Shown: positions 5,191 through 5,218 of the stretch, piece by piece | How the letters are laid out: each line of letters opens with the position of its first letter | Numbering within the stretch: position 1 is the first letter of the stretch | Source: an uncultured Ruminococcus sp. | GTDB lineage: Bacteria > Bacillota > Clostridia > Oscillospirales > CAG-272 | NCBI GenBank assembly: GCA_902783705.1 | Contig: CACZSA010000354.1 | Coordinates: 1-5,218, forward strand | Reading direction: 5' to 3' | DNA: 5,218 bases | Program-made: the position numbers and the translations under genes | The notes under the pieces: model-generated | Database searches by the model: none | What the model saw: only the letters and a program-made list of their open reading frames with translations | What the model was told of the DNA's origin: nothing

Positions 5191-5218
5191 ATTATACAGG
5201 CAATCCGAAAAAAAGTCA
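5191..5218 (-). promoter_or_regulatory. Sigma-70-type promoter of the regulator-kinase-aroE-aroK operon (-35 cut by window edge)
   Basis: The minus strand has a perfect -10 box, TATAAT, at 5191-5196. Seventeen bases upstream lies TGACT at 5214-5218, which would be TTGACT if the next base outside the window is T. That is a near-consensus -35 at ideal spacing, with a T-tract next to it. Transcription would begin near 5184, giving a leader of roughly 50 bases before the regulator's ATG. The region is clearly AT-rich against the GC-rich genes around it, and no other promoter is evident in the tight operon. Confidence 0.8.

Overview
The window is GC-rich bacterial DNA with strong Shine-Dalgarno sequences at two of its genes and a sigma-70-type promoter at its right edge. 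The gene content points to a high-GC member of the Clostridia, perhaps a gut Oscillospirales-like lineage. This placement is inference from a MocR regulator of clostridial type, a multidomain probably secreted protein ending in a lipocalin-like beta domain, and a short clostridial-type inorganic-pyrophosphatase-like domain. No ribosomal or other marker gene is present to confirm it.

Layout. Bases 2-1342 (+) hold the 3' part of a large beta-rich, probably secreted protein whose start lies left of the window. It is followed by a non-coding stretch with several small inverted repeats and a good rho-independent terminator at 1530-1566 (+). Converging on it from the right is a compact three-gene operon on the minus strand, read from 5135 down to 1615. 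Its genes are (i) a MocR/GntR-type regulator with a C-terminally truncated aminotransferase-like domain, (ii) a protein joining a chloramphenicol-phosphotransferase-like P-loop kinase domain, an unrecognised middle region and a C-terminal inorganic-pyrophosphatase-like domain, and (iii) a shikimate dehydrogenase-shikimate kinase fusion. The gaps between these genes are only 19 and 28 bases, and each gap carries the Shine-Dalgarno sequence of the next gene. One promoter lies upstream, with a perfect TATAAT at 5191-5196 and a -35 box running off the right edge.

How the genes may work together. The fusion enzyme carries out two consecutive steps of chorismate biosynthesis (3-dehydroshikimate to shikimate to shikimate-3-phosphate). 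Its co-transcription with a MocR-like regulator and a kinase/pyrophosphatase-like fusion is unusual. The kinase/pyrophosphatase protein is the least understood gene here and the best candidate for something undescribed. The regulator keeps the PLP-binding lysine position but lacks the C-terminal small domain and a conserved tyrosine, so it may no longer sense an amino-acid ligand in the usual way. I see no tRNA, rRNA, CRISPR array, insertion sequence or phage feature.
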